In this document: positions 51,387-61,029 of the stretch, one piece after another
Layout: each line of letters starts with the position of its first letter
Numbering within the stretch: position 1 is the first letter of the stretch
Assembly: GCA_035623335.1 (NCBI GenBank)
Contig: DASPTQ010000289.1
Coordinates: 8,759-72,758, forward strand
Origin: JAFAGX01 sp035623335
GTDB taxonomy: Bacteria; Acidobacteriota; Terriglobia; Terriglobales; Acidobacteriaceae
Reading direction: 5' to 3'
DNA: 64,000 nt
Notes under the pieces: generated by a model
Database searches by the model: none
The model's input: only the letters and a program-made list of their open reading frames with translations
What the model was told of the DNA's origin: nothing
Translations under genes and position numbers: made by a program

Positions 51387-53507
51387 CTACCTTTTCACCC
51401 ATCGATCGACCCAGTCATTCACCGTTCTGTACCAGAGCTCGGAGTTCTGCGGCTTGAGCACCCAGTGACCTTCGTCGGGAAAATAGAGCATTTTAGAGGG
51501 CACGCCTAAGCGCTGGAGCGTGGTGAAGAGCTGAAATCCTTCCGAGACGTCCAGCCGGTAATCAAGCTGCCCGTGGATGACGAGCGTGGGGGTGTTAAAG
51601 TTCGTAGCGCTTAGATGCGGCGACCACTTGTCGTAGAGTGACCGGTTGTTATACGGCGTGCCTTTGAACTCCCACTCATTGAACCAGAGTTCCTCGGTCG
51701 TTCCCCATGCGGAGGTCGAATTGAACATCCCGTCGTGCGACACGATGCACTTGAAGCGGCCGGTATGGCCGAGAATCCAATTGGCCATATATCCGCCATA
51801 GCTCGCCCCCAGCGCGCATTCACGATCTTTGTCGATGAACGGATAATGCTGCTCGGCGTAGTCCAGGCCCCTCATCAGGTCTTCAAACGGAGCGCCGCCC
51901 CAATCGCCGCGAATTGCGTCCATGAACTTCTGCCCATAGCCGCTAGATCCGTGGAAGTTGATCATCACTACCTCATAACCATTGGCGGCGAACAGCTCCG
52001 GATTCCAGCGATAGCTCCAGTCATCTCCCCACGATCCCTGCGGCCCGCCATGGATGAGGAACTTCACGGGATATTTCTTGCTGCGATCAAAGTTTGGGGG
52101 ATTGACCAGAAAGCCTTCGACCTTGTCAGCGTTGGCACCTTCAAACCAGAAGGCTTCGATTCCTGACATGCTGACTTGGGACAGCAGCGGCTGGTTAAAC
52201 CGCGTGATGGCCCGATCCGTGTTCAAGGAGCAATGCTCTGGTCCGCGATCCGCATCCCCTGACATCAGAGGACAACCGTGACCGCTGGTATCACTCTCGT
52301 GGATTTCGCTAGGTGCGCTGACCGACATTTGGCTGAACAGCAAGGTTTTTCCATCGGGCGTAACTCTGGGGTCAGCGTTGTAGCCGGCGACCAGCAGGCG
52401 CGGCAACTGCGACTGACCACGACCCGCCCCCGTGACCTCGACGGTATCGATGGCATAGATCGCAGCTTGACCCTGATGCTCCGCCGTGAAGTAGATGGTC
52501 TTCGAATCAGGCGCCCAAACAAAGTCGCCAATCCCATGGTCAAAGCGTGGCATTAGATCGGCGATGGTTCGCGTCTTGCGATCATAGAGCAGCAACCGGA
52601 GGCGGTCGCTCTCATATCCCGGCCGACCCTGCGCGCGATACGCTATGTAATTTCCGTCCGGCGAGTACAGGGGAGTAGAATCGCTGGCTTTGTTCTCGGC
52701 CGTAATGTTCTTCGCCTCTCCCCCGTTTACCGAGACGATCCACAAATCGTTGTTGGTGGAGATCGCCTCCATCGTGTCGTGATTCGAGGTGTAGCAGACC
52801 TCCTGCCCATCCGGCGAAAACGCGTAGTTATCTTGGCCGCCGAGACTGAACACCGGCGCGTCATAATCACCGGGAGTGAGATCGTGGCTGGGGCCACCCT
52901 CGGCGGGCACGATGAGCAAATGGCTGCGTTTGCCTTCCCGGTAACTGTCCCAGTGGCGATACAGAAGATGCTCGAAGATCATTGCCTTTACCCGGGAGCG
53001 GGCCACCTCCTCGACTTTTCTCCGATTGCAGTCTTCGTCGGTGCACTCCGGGTAGACCTTGGAGACGAACAAAATGTTTTTCCCGGCCGGCGACCACAAC
53101 TCCCCGTCGGCTTCGGTTGCGATACTTGTGAGCCGGTGGACGCGGGTGACATTTCCAGCCGTCCCATCAAAATCTGCAATCCAGATCTGCGATCCGCTCT
53201 CTTTCGTCGAGAGAAAGGCAAACCGCTTCCCATCGGGCGCCCAGCGCGGGCGATCCGCGTCCTGGTCGGCAATGATTTCGCGCACCAGGCCCCCCACTGT
53301 GGACACCACCCAGCTATGCGGTGTTTTTTTGTTCGCGGCCAGATCCACATCCACCGCGCTGAAGAGCACCCATTTCCCGTCCGGGGAAACGTTCGCTTCC
53401 CCAACCCTCTTGAGCGCCATCATGTCTTCAAAGGTAAACGGACGCTTGGCTTGAGCCCAGAATCGGGCTGGGAAGAGCAATAGAATCACCACCACCCAAT
53501 GGCGCAT
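51387..53507 (-). CDS. S9-family serine peptidase (acylaminoacyl/dipeptidyl peptidase type), exported
   Basis: A 706-residue protein with signal peptide (VVILLLFPARFWAQA). The N-terminal about 400 residues form a WD40-like PD40 propeller (DGKWVLFSAVDVD, RWAPDGKRFAFLSTKE, YAFSPDGQEVCYTS). The C-terminal hydrolase domain has the nucleophile in GASYGGYMANW, then LVIHGQLDYRLD for the Asp and PDEGHWVLKP for the His. It degrades peptides, probably in the periplasm. Convergent with the amidase. Confidence 0.9.
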   Translation of the reverse strand: MRHWVVVILLLFPARFWAQAKRPFTFEDMMALKRVGEANVSPDGKWVLFSAVDVDLAANKKTPHSWVVSTVGGLVREIIADQDADRPRWAPDGKRFAFLSTKESGSQIWIADFDGTAGNVTRVHRLTSIATEADGELWSPAGKNILFVSKVYPECTDEDCNRRKVEEVARSRVKAMIFEHLLYRHWDSYREGKRSHLLIVPAEGGPSHDLTPGDYDAPVFSLGGQDNYAFSPDGQEVCYTSNHDTMEAISTNNDLWIVSVNGGEAKNITAENKASDSTPLYSPDGNYIAYRAQGRPGYESDRLRLLLYDRKTRTIADLMPRFDHGIGDFVWAPDSKTIYFTAEHQGQAAIYAIDTVEVTGAGRGQSQLPRLLVAGYNADPRVTPDGKTLLFSQMSVSAPSEIHESDTSGHGCPLMSGDADRGPEHCSLNTDRAITRFNQPLLSQVSMSGIEAFWFEGANADKVEGFLVNPPNFDRSKKYPVKFLIHGGPQGSWGDDWSYRWNPELFAANGYEVVMINFHGSSGYGQKFMDAIRGDWGGAPFEDLMRGLDYAEQHYPFIDKDRECALGASYGGYMANWILGHTGRFKCIVSHDGMFNSTSAWGTTEELWFNEWEFKGTPYNNRSLYDKWSPHLSATNFNTPTLVIHGQLDYRLDVSEGFQLFTTLQRLGVPSKMLYFPDEGHWVLKPQNSELWYRTVNDWVDRWVKR

Positions 53508-53696
53508 GATATCCCTCCGAGAAGACCCTCTGAGGAGCCCTCGAGTAAGAATGATGCGGTCATCTTACAGGCAACTGACATCTTTCTGCGCTCGCAATAC
53601 TTCTGGTCAAACGTAAGCTTGCCTCTATTGTCTCCCTGCCCGGCCTTCGACTCCCGAAGAAACCTAGACTGCTTTCTGTGCTACAGTGCATGGCTG

Positions 53697-53864
53697 ATGG
53701 CCTCCAATCCGCAACCCCCACCCACCCCTCGCCCCGAACTCTTCTACTGCCCCAAATGTGCGGTCGAGATCGCCGACCCCCTAATTTGCGGCGACTGTTC
53801 GGCCGTGATCTGCCGCCGTTGCGGCACGCCACTGGAATCTCCGGATGAGCTCGGGATCGGATAA
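53697..53864 (+). CDS. Small zinc-ribbon-like protein
   Basis: A 55-residue protein beginning MASNPQPPPTPRP (disordered start). Then come three cysteine knuckles: CPKC, CGDC, CRRCG. The spacing resembles a zinc ribbon or rubredoxin-type site. The ATG at 53697 is the first in the homologous-looking part; a longer frame from 53499 has no protein-like N-terminus. It overlaps the APC permease gene by 20 bases, so translation is probably coupled. Function unknown. Confidence 0.7.
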   Translation: MASNPQPPPTPRPELFYCPKCAVEIADPLICGDCSAVICRRCGTPLESPDELGIG

Positions 53865-55290
53865 GCCGCGGACGACAATGGCAACGCTGCCTGCTAACCC
53901 GCAATCTGAGTCTCAACCTACACTCGTGCGGGGGCTGTCACTTCTCGACTCGGTGCTGCTGCTGGCGAGCGGCATCATCGGTTCTTCCATTTTTCTCACC
54001 GCAAAGGATATCGCCGGGCCGCTGCCCCAGCCCGTACTATTTCTGCTGGTTTGGGTGTTGGGTGGGATCGTGTCGTTGCTCGGCTGCCTTGCCTTCGCCG
54101 AACTGGGATCGATGTTCCCTGATTCTGGAGGCCAATATGTCTACTTGCGGGAGGCCTATGGCGATCTGGTGGCTTTTCTTTACGGCTGGATGCTGTTCAG
54201 CGTCGCCAACGGAGGAACCATCGCTGCCCTGGCGGTAGCCTCTGCCGCCTACATGGGCGAGATCGTGCCCGTCATTTCCCAAAATCACGTGGTGTTCTCG
54301 GCTGTGGGGCTCTCCATGACGCGCGCTCATCTTGTCGGTATCGTTCTCATCGCCTTGCTTACCTACGTCAACGTCGTCGGGCTGCGTTGGGGTGCTCTGC
54401 TGCAAAACATATCGACCTGGACGAAGTTCACGGCGATGGCGAGCTTTGTGGTGCTGGGGCTGGCGGTTGGCAAGGGCCATTGGGGGAATTTCATCCCGCA
54501 GGGCCGTGCAACCCTGGCGCTGGGCCCTGCGCCCTTCATTTCAGCGATGGGCGTGGCCCTCATCGCCGTCTTCTGGGCCTACGACGGGTGGGTCTACATC
54601 ACTTGGGTGGCGGGAGAGGTCAAAGAGCCACGGCGCAACGTGCCCTTAGCCATGCTGCTCGGCATCCTTGTGGTTGGCGTGATCTATCTCGCGATGAATG
54701 TGACCTACCTTTATTCCATGCCGGTCGGCGAGATTGCCCAACACGAAACCATCGCCCACGCGGCCGCCGCCTCCCTGTTCTCTCCTCGCGCCGCGCTCTG
54801 GCTCTCCGCCACGATTGCAGTTTCCTGCTTCAGCGCGGCCGCGACCTGTACCTTGTCCGGCGCACGAGTCTATCTGGCCATGGCGCAGGACGGCGTCTTC
54901 TTCAAGCGCATGGCGGCCATCCATCCGCAGTGGCGCACCCCCGCGTTCAGTCTGATTGGTCAGGGTGTCTGGGCGGGGATTTTGACTGTCAGTGGACGAT
55001 ACGACCAGCTCTACACCTATGTGATCTACGGCATGGTGTTGTCCTACACGCTGACCGTGATCGGGTTATTTATTCTGCGCTGGAAGCGGCCGGAGATTCC
55101 CCGCCCCTACCGTTGTGCCGGATATCCTTGGGTGCCAGCGATCTACGTTTTGATTGGCACGGCCTGGACCCTGAATACCATCATCACTCGCCCGGCCGAA
55201 GCGTTCTGGGGAACGGCCCTCGTGCTCATCGGGGTGCCAGGCTATTTGTATTGGAAACGCAGTGGGGCTAAGACTTCGCCGGGCAAGTAA
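53845..55290 (+). CDS. APC-family amino-acid transporter (LAT-like)
   Basis: A 481-residue integral membrane protein with about 12 membrane segments. TM1 has the broken-helix motif ASGIIGSSIFLTAKDIAG, followed by LGGIVSLLGCLAFAELGSMF with the conserved E. FWAYDGWVYITWVAGEVKEP is the TM6-7 substrate/amide motif. The pattern fits the L-amino-acid (LAT-like) branch. Substrate unproven. The start at 53845 overlaps the zinc-ribbon gene; a start at 53878 (MATLPANP) is also possible. Confidence 0.88.
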   Translation: MSSGSDKPRTTMATLPANPQSESQPTLVRGLSLLDSVLLLASGIIGSSIFLTAKDIAGPLPQPVLFLLVWVLGGIVSLLGCLAFAELGSMFPDSGGQYVYLREAYGDLVAFLYGWMLFSVANGGTIAALAVASAAYMGEIVPVISQNHVVFSAVGLSMTRAHLVGIVLIALLTYVNVVGLRWGALLQNISTWTKFTAMASFVVLGLAVGKGHWGNFIPQGRATLALGPAPFISAMGVALIAVFWAYDGWVYITWVAGEVKEPRRNVPLAMLLGILVVGVIYLAMNVTYLYSMPVGEIAQHETIAHAAAASLFSPRAALWLSATIAVSCFSAAATCTLSGARVYLAMAQDGVFFKRMAAIHPQWRTPAFSLIGQGVWAGILTVSGRYDQLYTYVIYGMVLSYTLTVIGLFILRWKRPEIPRPYRCAGYPWVPAIYVLIGTAWTLNTIITRPAEAFWGTALVLIGVPGYLYWKRSGAKTSPGK

Positions 55291-55346
55291 GGGCGCATGC
55301 TCTCAAAGCCGACGTTCGCCGCCCGGACCTGGTACAACTCGCCAAT

Positions 55347-56543
55347 CTACACAGGTACTGCGGTCTTCCTTTTGGGATTGAAGAACGGCATGGCCACGAT
55401 ATTGGCCGCAACCTTCTGCCGCACCGCCTCAATGGTGATCTCCATGTGTAACCGTGTCCCAAGCTTGGCGTGGTCGGTGTCGATACTCGCCAAGGCGATC
55501 AATTTCTTGAGCACCGGCGACCAAGTGGTGGTCGTTGCTTTGCCGACCTGCTTTTCGCCGCAGTACACCGGAACGGCCACCCTGGACGCCTGAGTGGGAG
55601 CCACTGGCGCCAGGTCAAATTTCTGGTAGTGCGCCTCGATCTCGGTCCAATCAATCTCCAGTCCTACAAACTGCCGCCGAACGCCCTGCTTGCTGTCCCG
55701 CTCCAAAGCGGCTTTGCCAACAAAGTTGTCCTTATTGAGGTGGACCATCTTCTGAAAGCCCAACTCGTAGGGGGAGTATTTCTGCGATGGAATCAGGGCC
55801 TTCTTGCTGCTGACGTAATCGACTTCAATCAGCAACAGTCCTGCCTCGACGCGTGCCACATCAAGTGCGAGCATCCCCGCGGCATGCAAATCGAAGGGCT
55901 TGCCTTTTTCCGCCAGTGCATCCCAGACCTTCACGGCACTCTTCCACGGCACCCAAATCTCATAGCCCAAATCCCCCGTATAACCCGTGCGTGAGATGTC
56001 TACCGGCACGCCGGCAATCGTTCCCCGGGTCACGCGGAAATATTTCAAATTCGCAATATCGGCTTGTGCCACGGTCTTCAACAACGCGGCGGAAGTTGGC
56101 CCTTGCAGAGCAAGCGCGGCCACCTCCTCGGAGATGTCTTCGATCTGGACATCCATGTTGTTGCCGTTCTGGCGCAGCCAACGCAGGCTGGGGTCGGCGG
56201 CGGTCCAGCGATACTTGTTCTCCTCGAGGCGACTAATCGTTCCGTCGTCAATCACCTTGCCCTCTTCGTCGCACCAGCAGCAATAGATCACCTGTCCCAC
56301 CCCGACCTTGTTGATGTCGCGGGTGATCACCCGGTTCACCAACTTGGTCGCGTCCTTTCCCGTAACCAGATACTTATAGAGGGGGGTGATATCGATCAGC
56401 GCGGCGGCATTGCGAATCGCATTGTATTCGTGCTCGTGATGCACCTCGTACACGCTGACCGTGTAATATCCCGACCACTCGCGGTAGTTGAGACTCTGAC
56501 ACAGCGCGAATGTGCGTTCATGAAATGCAGTTCCGACTGGCAA
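55347..56543 (-). CDS. Glycine-cleavage T-protein-like (GcvT/DmdA family) aminomethyltransferase
   Basis: A 398-residue folate-binding protein. It starts with TTG at 56543 (product (M)PVGTAFHERTF) with AGGGGA upstream. GcvT motifs are IDITPLYKYLVTGKDATKLV, GKVIDDGTISRLEENKY with the catalytic Asp region, RTGYTGDLGYEIWVP, and DVARVEAGLLLIEVDY. In the glycine system it transfers a C1 unit to tetrahydrofolate. No gcvH or gcvP is nearby. Related proteins demethylate DMSP or act on other methyl donors, so the substrate is open. Confidence 0.82.
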   Translation of the reverse strand: MPVGTAFHERTFALCQSLNYREWSGYYTVSVYEVHHEHEYNAIRNAAALIDITPLYKYLVTGKDATKLVNRVITRDINKVGVGQVIYCCWCDEEGKVIDDGTISRLEENKYRWTAADPSLRWLRQNGNNMDVQIEDISEEVAALALQGPTSAALLKTVAQADIANLKYFRVTRGTIAGVPVDISRTGYTGDLGYEIWVPWKSAVKVWDALAEKGKPFDLHAAGMLALDVARVEAGLLLIEVDYVSSKKALIPSQKYSPYELGFQKMVHLNKDNFVGKAALERDSKQGVRRQFVGLEIDWTEIEAHYQKFDLAPVAPTQASRVAVPVYCGEKQVGKATTTTWSPVLKKLIALASIDTDHAKLGTRLHMEITIEAVRQKVAANIVAMPFFNPKRKTAVPV

Positions 56544-57127
56544 GGCAGTTCCCCTTTCTGGAGCGGTCCCCTCTTTGGTGCAAGCGCGAGGCTTTTGGTG
56601 GCCTGAGGTTCTTCGGCCACGGAATCGAAGAGACCTACGAACGAAAGTTGCTCGAAGGCGGGATTATATTCACGGTTGGCCCGCGTGGCAATGACCGGCG
56701 CCGTCTAGAGTGCTCGGCTTGCTGTCAGCGGAGGCCTTCTCCTGCCCCATGCCGCCGGCGCTGCCGTTCGCTCTTCCACTCGCTCGCCGGTCGGCGTCGG
56801 CCAATCGTTGGAGCGGGCTTCGTCGCGTCGGGCGCGACCACTCTCCGGTTATCTTCTGAAGGCGGGACACGACGACAAGACATAGGAGCGGATTCCGAGT
56901 ACAATGAGCGGTTCGTTTCCTCATTCATTATGCCATCGCCGTGGAGCGCAATTCGCCGTTGGACCGTCCTCCTTAGTGGACTCTGATCCGTCCGCACCTA
57001 GCTTTTTTTCTCAGCGAAGATTACGCTTGGCGGCAGTCTTTCTTCGACTTGGAGTCCAGGTTGGAATTCATCCGGCCTCGAATGAGCAACGACTCTCGCT
57101 CAGGCCCGATAGGGAAGGCGAACAGGA
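56544..57127. other. Noncoding stretch between the GcvT-like gene and the FAD genes
   Basis: About 580 bases on a divergent boundary. On the minus strand, a perfect 6-bp hairpin GTGGCC/GGCCAC (56601-56624 region) lies about 60-80 bases before the TTG start of the GcvT-like gene. A glycine riboswitch was considered and not supported. Short open frames on both strands have no protein-like conservation. Confidence 0.5.
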
Positions 57128-58729
57128 ATGGCGGCTGCAAAGCAAACTTATGATGTCATCGTGATCGGCGGCGGTCACAATGGGCTGGTCAATGCAGCCT
57201 ACCTGGCTCGCGCCGGGAAGAAGGTCTTGGTGCTCGAACGCCGCCATGTCCTCGGGGGCGCGGCCTGCACGGAAGAGGTCTTCCCCGGCTTTCACTTCTC
57301 GGTATGCTCCTATGTAGTCTCGCTGTTGCGCCCCGAGATCATTCGCGACCTCGACCTTCCCCGCCACGGTTTGGAGATTCTCCCTCTGGACGGAACATTC
57401 ACTCCCATGCCCAACGGGGATTATCTCTGGCGGGTGAACGACCACGGTAAGACCCATCGCGAGATCGCGCGGCATTCCAAGGTGGACGCTGAAGCCTACG
57501 ACGAGTTTGGCAAAGCGATGCAAGCGATGTGTCGCTTCGTGAAGCCGATTCTCGGCATGGTGCCGCCTGATCCCACCACGCTCAGCCCCAAGGAACTGAT
57601 GAAGTTGCTGTTCATAGGCCGGCGTTTTCAGGGTCTTTCGAGCGAGGACAAGTACAACCAGGTGCAGTTGATGACCATGAGCGCCATCGACTTCCTCGAT
57701 CAGTGGTTCGAGACCGATGTGCTCAAAGCCACGATGTCGGCCTCGGGAATCATCGGAACCTTTCTCGGCGTGCGCTCTCCGGGAAGCGCCTATGTCTTAC
57801 TGCACCACTACATGGGCGAAATCGACGGCGCTTTCCGCTCCTGGGGCTTTGCCCGGGGAGGTACCGGCGCCATCTCCAATGCGATTGCGGCAGCGGCTAG
57901 GGAGGCAGGCGCCGAAATCCGCACGCAGGCTCCCATCGCGAAAATTCTGGTGAAGAACGGGAAGGCGCGAGGCGTCGTACTGGCCGACGGCGACGAGATC
58001 CAAGCCCCGGTGATTTCCTCGAGCGTCGACCCGCGCCAGACATTTGTCAAACTGATGGAGCCCGGCCATTTGCCCGGCGAATTTCTGGAGGAAGTTCGGC
58101 GCTACAAGTTCCGCGGCTCCTCCGGCAAGGTCAATCTAGCCCTCGACGCGCTGCCCAATTTCACGTGCCGGAGCGGAACCGGCCCGCATCTTCGAGGTGC
58201 CATTTCCATCTCGCCCAGCGTGGAATACATGGAGCGCGCCTACGACGATGCCAAGTATGGCAACTTTTCCCGCCGTCCGTATGTCGACATGGTGATTCCT
58301 ACGCTGACCGATCCTTCCGTAGCGCCTCCGGGGAAGCATATTTTGTCCTGTTTCGTACAGTACGCGCCGTATAAGCTGCGCCCGGGACTGAACTGGGATG
58401 ATCAGAGAGAAGCATTCGGCAACACTGTGATCGACACCATTGCGGAATATGCGCCCAACATCAAGGACATCATCCTGCACAAGCAGGTTCTGACACCCTT
58501 GGATCTCGAACGTGAATGGGGCTTGAGCGAGGGAAACATCTTTCAGGGTGAGCTTTCCTTGGAGCAGCTTTTCTTCTTGCGGCCGGTTCCCGGCTACGCG
58601 CAGTTCCGCACTCCCATCCGAAACCTCTACTTGTGCGGGTCGGCCACCCACCCGGGCGGTGGGATCATGGGAGCGCCCGGCCGGCTGGCCGCGCTCGAGA
58701 TTCTGAAAGACATCAAAGGAGCGGCCTGA
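57128..58729 (+). CDS. FAD-dependent oxidoreductase (phytoene-dehydrogenase/PYROXD2-like), first copy
   Basis: A 533-residue flavoprotein. The dinucleotide-binding motif is VIVIGGGHNGLVNAAYLAR followed by VLVLERRHVLGGAA. The typical substrate/FAD segment is SPGSAYVLLHHYMGE, with FARGGTGAISNAIAAAA, and the C-terminal FAD motif is LYLCGSATHPGGGIMGAPGR. Proteins like this are desaturase/isomerase-like enzymes of carotenoid, sterol or unknown metabolism. No isoprenoid gene is adjacent. The stop is 1 base before the paralogue. Confidence 0.82.
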   Translation: MAAAKQTYDVIVIGGGHNGLVNAAYLARAGKKVLVLERRHVLGGAACTEEVFPGFHFSVCSYVVSLLRPEIIRDLDLPRHGLEILPLDGTFTPMPNGDYLWRVNDHGKTHREIARHSKVDAEAYDEFGKAMQAMCRFVKPILGMVPPDPTTLSPKELMKLLFIGRRFQGLSSEDKYNQVQLMTMSAIDFLDQWFETDVLKATMSASGIIGTFLGVRSPGSAYVLLHHYMGEIDGAFRSWGFARGGTGAISNAIAAAAREAGAEIRTQAPIAKILVKNGKARGVVLADGDEIQAPVISSSVDPRQTFVKLMEPGHLPGEFLEEVRRYKFRGSSGKVNLALDALPNFTCRSGTGPHLRGAISISPSVEYMERAYDDAKYGNFSRRPYVDMVIPTLTDPSVAPPGKHILSCFVQYAPYKLRPGLNWDDQREAFGNTVIDTIAEYAPNIKDIILHKQVLTPLDLEREWGLSEGNIFQGELSLEQLFFLRPVPGYAQFRTPIRNLYLCGSATHPGGGIMGAPGRLAALEILKDIKGAA

Positions 58730-58730
58730 C

Positions 58731-60317
58731 ATGCCCGCCGCTCGCGACGTGGTCATCATTGGTGGCGGTCACAACGGTCTGGTCACCGCCTTCTACCTGG
58801 CCAAGGCCGGCTATAAGCCTTTGGTCCTTGAACGCCGGCAGCAACCGGGCGGCGCAGCCATCACCGAAGAGTTTCATCCAGGGTTTCGCTCGTCCATTCT
58901 CGCGCACACCGCCGGGCCGCTTCGCCCGGACGTAGTCCGCGATATGGGCCTCGAGAGGCAGGGCCTGAAGCTGGTTAGCCCGGAGGTGGCCGTAGCCTCC
59001 TTTTCACCTGACGGACGGGTTCTCATCCTCTACCGTGACCTCAAGAAATCCACTGAAGAGATCTCTCGATTCTCGCAGAAGGACGCAGCCCGCTATCCGG
59101 AGTTCCGGCAATCGCTGGCGAAGATCGCCGAAGTAATCAGCGGAGCCCTTGCGCTTACACCACCCAACATCGACGAGCCCAACAAGCACGATCTGTGGGG
59201 CATGCTCCAGACCGGGCGCTCGATTCGCCGCCTGGGCAAGAAGGACATGTATCGCCTGTTGCGCTGGGGACCCATGGCCGTAGCCGATCTGGTGTCGGAG
59301 TATTTCGATACCGAGTTGCTTCGCGCCACCCTGGCATCGCGCGGCATTTTTGGCACGTTTCTCGGCCCCTGGTCCGCGGGGAGCAGCTTGGTGCTTTTGA
59401 TCCGCGCCGCCTCCGATCGACATCCCGCAGGCATGGCTTGCTTTGCCGAAGGCGGAATGGGCGCCATTACCCGGGCCATGGCGGCGGCAGCGCAGCAGGC
59501 GGGAGCCGAAATCCGCACCAGGGCAGAGGTGATTGAGATCAGTGTGGGAAACGGTGTGGCCAATGGAGTGGTCCTCTCCAATGGAGAAGAGATCCCAGCG
59601 AAGACCATCGTCTCCAATGCCGATCCCCGGCGCACCTTATTGAAGCTCGTGGATCCGGTGCATCTCACGCCGACTTTCGTGGCCAAACTCGAGCACTATC
59701 GCATGCCGGGTACAGTGGCCAAGGTGAACCTCGCGCTCTCCGGTCTGCCCGATTTTCCCGGCATCCACGGCAATACCGATGTTTTGAAAGGACGCATTCA
59801 CATTGGTCCGGAGATCGACTATTTAGAGCGGGCGTTCGACGAATCGAAGTATGGTAACTTTTCCCGCGAACCGTACCTGGAGATCGCGATCCCTTCTTTG
59901 ACCGATCCGTCGCTCGCTCCCGCCAACAAGCACGTGATGTCGATTTGCATGCAGTACGCTCCCTTCCAGTTGAGAGACGGCGACTGGGAATCCCAACGAG
60001 TCGCCTTAGGAGACACAGTTGTCCGGATCCTGGCCCAATATGCGCCCAATTTACCGGAGTTAATTTTGCACCATCAAATCATTACTCCGCAGGATCTCGA
60101 AGACGTCTACGGCTTGACCGGGGGACATATTTTCCACGGCGAACTGTCGCTCGATCAGTTCTTCACCATGCGGCCGTTGCTCGATTGGGCTCGGTACTCG
60201 ACTCCGATCGCGAATTTGTTTCTTTGTGGCTCGGGTACCCATCCAGGGGCGGGACTGACCGGCGGCTCGGGTGCTAATGCCGCCAGGGAAATCTTGAAAC
60301 AATTGAAGAAGAAATGA
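58731..60317 (+). CDS. FAD-dependent oxidoreductase, second (paralogous) copy
   Basis: A 528-residue paralogue of the preceding gene, aligning from end to end: VVIIGGGHNGLVTAFYLAK, VLERRQQPGGAAITEEFHPG, and the C-terminal LFLCGSGTHPGAGLTGGSG. AAAGGAG lies about 10 bases upstream of the ATG. The two genes are almost contiguous, suggesting tandem duplication and possibly a heteromeric or sequential enzyme pair. The substrate is unknown. Confidence 0.82.
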   Translation: MPAARDVVIIGGGHNGLVTAFYLAKAGYKPLVLERRQQPGGAAITEEFHPGFRSSILAHTAGPLRPDVVRDMGLERQGLKLVSPEVAVASFSPDGRVLILYRDLKKSTEEISRFSQKDAARYPEFRQSLAKIAEVISGALALTPPNIDEPNKHDLWGMLQTGRSIRRLGKKDMYRLLRWGPMAVADLVSEYFDTELLRATLASRGIFGTFLGPWSAGSSLVLLIRAASDRHPAGMACFAEGGMGAITRAMAAAAQQAGAEIRTRAEVIEISVGNGVANGVVLSNGEEIPAKTIVSNADPRRTLLKLVDPVHLTPTFVAKLEHYRMPGTVAKVNLALSGLPDFPGIHGNTDVLKGRIHIGPEIDYLERAFDESKYGNFSREPYLEIAIPSLTDPSLAPANKHVMSICMQYAPFQLRDGDWESQRVALGDTVVRILAQYAPNLPELILHHQIITPQDLEDVYGLTGGHIFHGELSLDQFFTMRPLLDWARYSTPIANLFLCGSGTHPGAGLTGGSGANAAREILKQLKKK

Positions 60318-60649
60318 ACCGCCTCTGACCTTTGGCTTTTCTGACGTTCCCCTGTCCCATACTCTCCCAACGGAAGGGCAATTCCGTTAGATGGGAGAGA
60401 TTCGTCAAGTGGATGAAAACAAATATCTTGGGTCACCGATGTGAATCTGGTTTTGATCCCCAGCTGGCTCCGGTCGAGCGTCGATCAAGCCGCAGTTCAA
60501 CCCGTGCGATCTTCCGCTTCCAGACCTTGTCTCAACTAGACCAGTACACTTCTAGATTCCCAGGAATCTTGCACACTTATTTGTGATATAAATGGCCCTT
60601 CACTCACCAGCAAACACACGGATCGCATCTTTCCGAGGACCTTTTCGTC
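60318..60649. other. Noncoding stretch after the FAD genes
   Basis: About 330 bases with no credible gene. It holds a strong hairpin at 60362-60399, described separately. The rest is AT-richer than the surrounding genes. Confidence 0.5.
60362..60399. terminator. Strong hairpin after the tandem FAD genes
   Basis: CTCTCCCA-ACGGAA pairs with TTCCGT-taga-TGGGAGAG, giving 14 base pairs with a GGGCAA loop and a 4-base bulge on the 3' side. It starts 45 bases after the second FAD stop. No T run follows, so it may be a factor-dependent terminator or a 3'-end stabiliser. Confidence 0.45.
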
Positions 60650-60895
60650 ATGGATCTTTATCACCGCAGCTTGAAAGGACGAGATACGCGCCATGGGAGG
60701 GAATGCCAGTTCTGCCGACTCGCGGACCCGGATTTCGAGAAACGTAAGCCCGTGGATCGCTTAGTCGAATCGGAACGAGGCGATAGTGCATCGGCACATC
60801 TCACCGAGGACGGCTATGTGAAGCATCGAATGGCTGAACTTATCAAGAAATTAGGAGCCATCTCTTCCTATGTCTGGCTACCCGAATCGGCGTAA
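60650..60895 (+). CDS. Possible small protein of unknown function
   Basis: An 81-residue open frame with CxxC (CQFC), a hydrophilic middle, and a helical end (HRMAELIKKLGAISSYVWLP). CCGAGGACC lies about 8-12 bases before the ATG. No family is recognised and coding status is uncertain. Confidence 0.35.
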   Translation: MDLYHRSLKGRDTRHGRECQFCRLADPDFEKRKPVDRLVESERGDSASAHLTEDGYVKHRMAELIKKLGAISSYVWLPESA

Positions 60896-61029
60896 GTGAA
60901 GCGCCAAAGCTACCCTTCTGTTCCCTGCCTTTCCAATTAGTTAGAGGGGATTACAACGATGCGTGAGCAGAGTCACAAGCTTTTGTTCCCCTGATGGGAT
61001 AAAATTACCAGAATTTCACGAGAGGCTTT

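Noticed and set aside
56570..56640. Possible glycine riboswitch before the GcvT-like gene
   Set aside because: Only one 6-bp hairpin is present; no tandem aptamer core.
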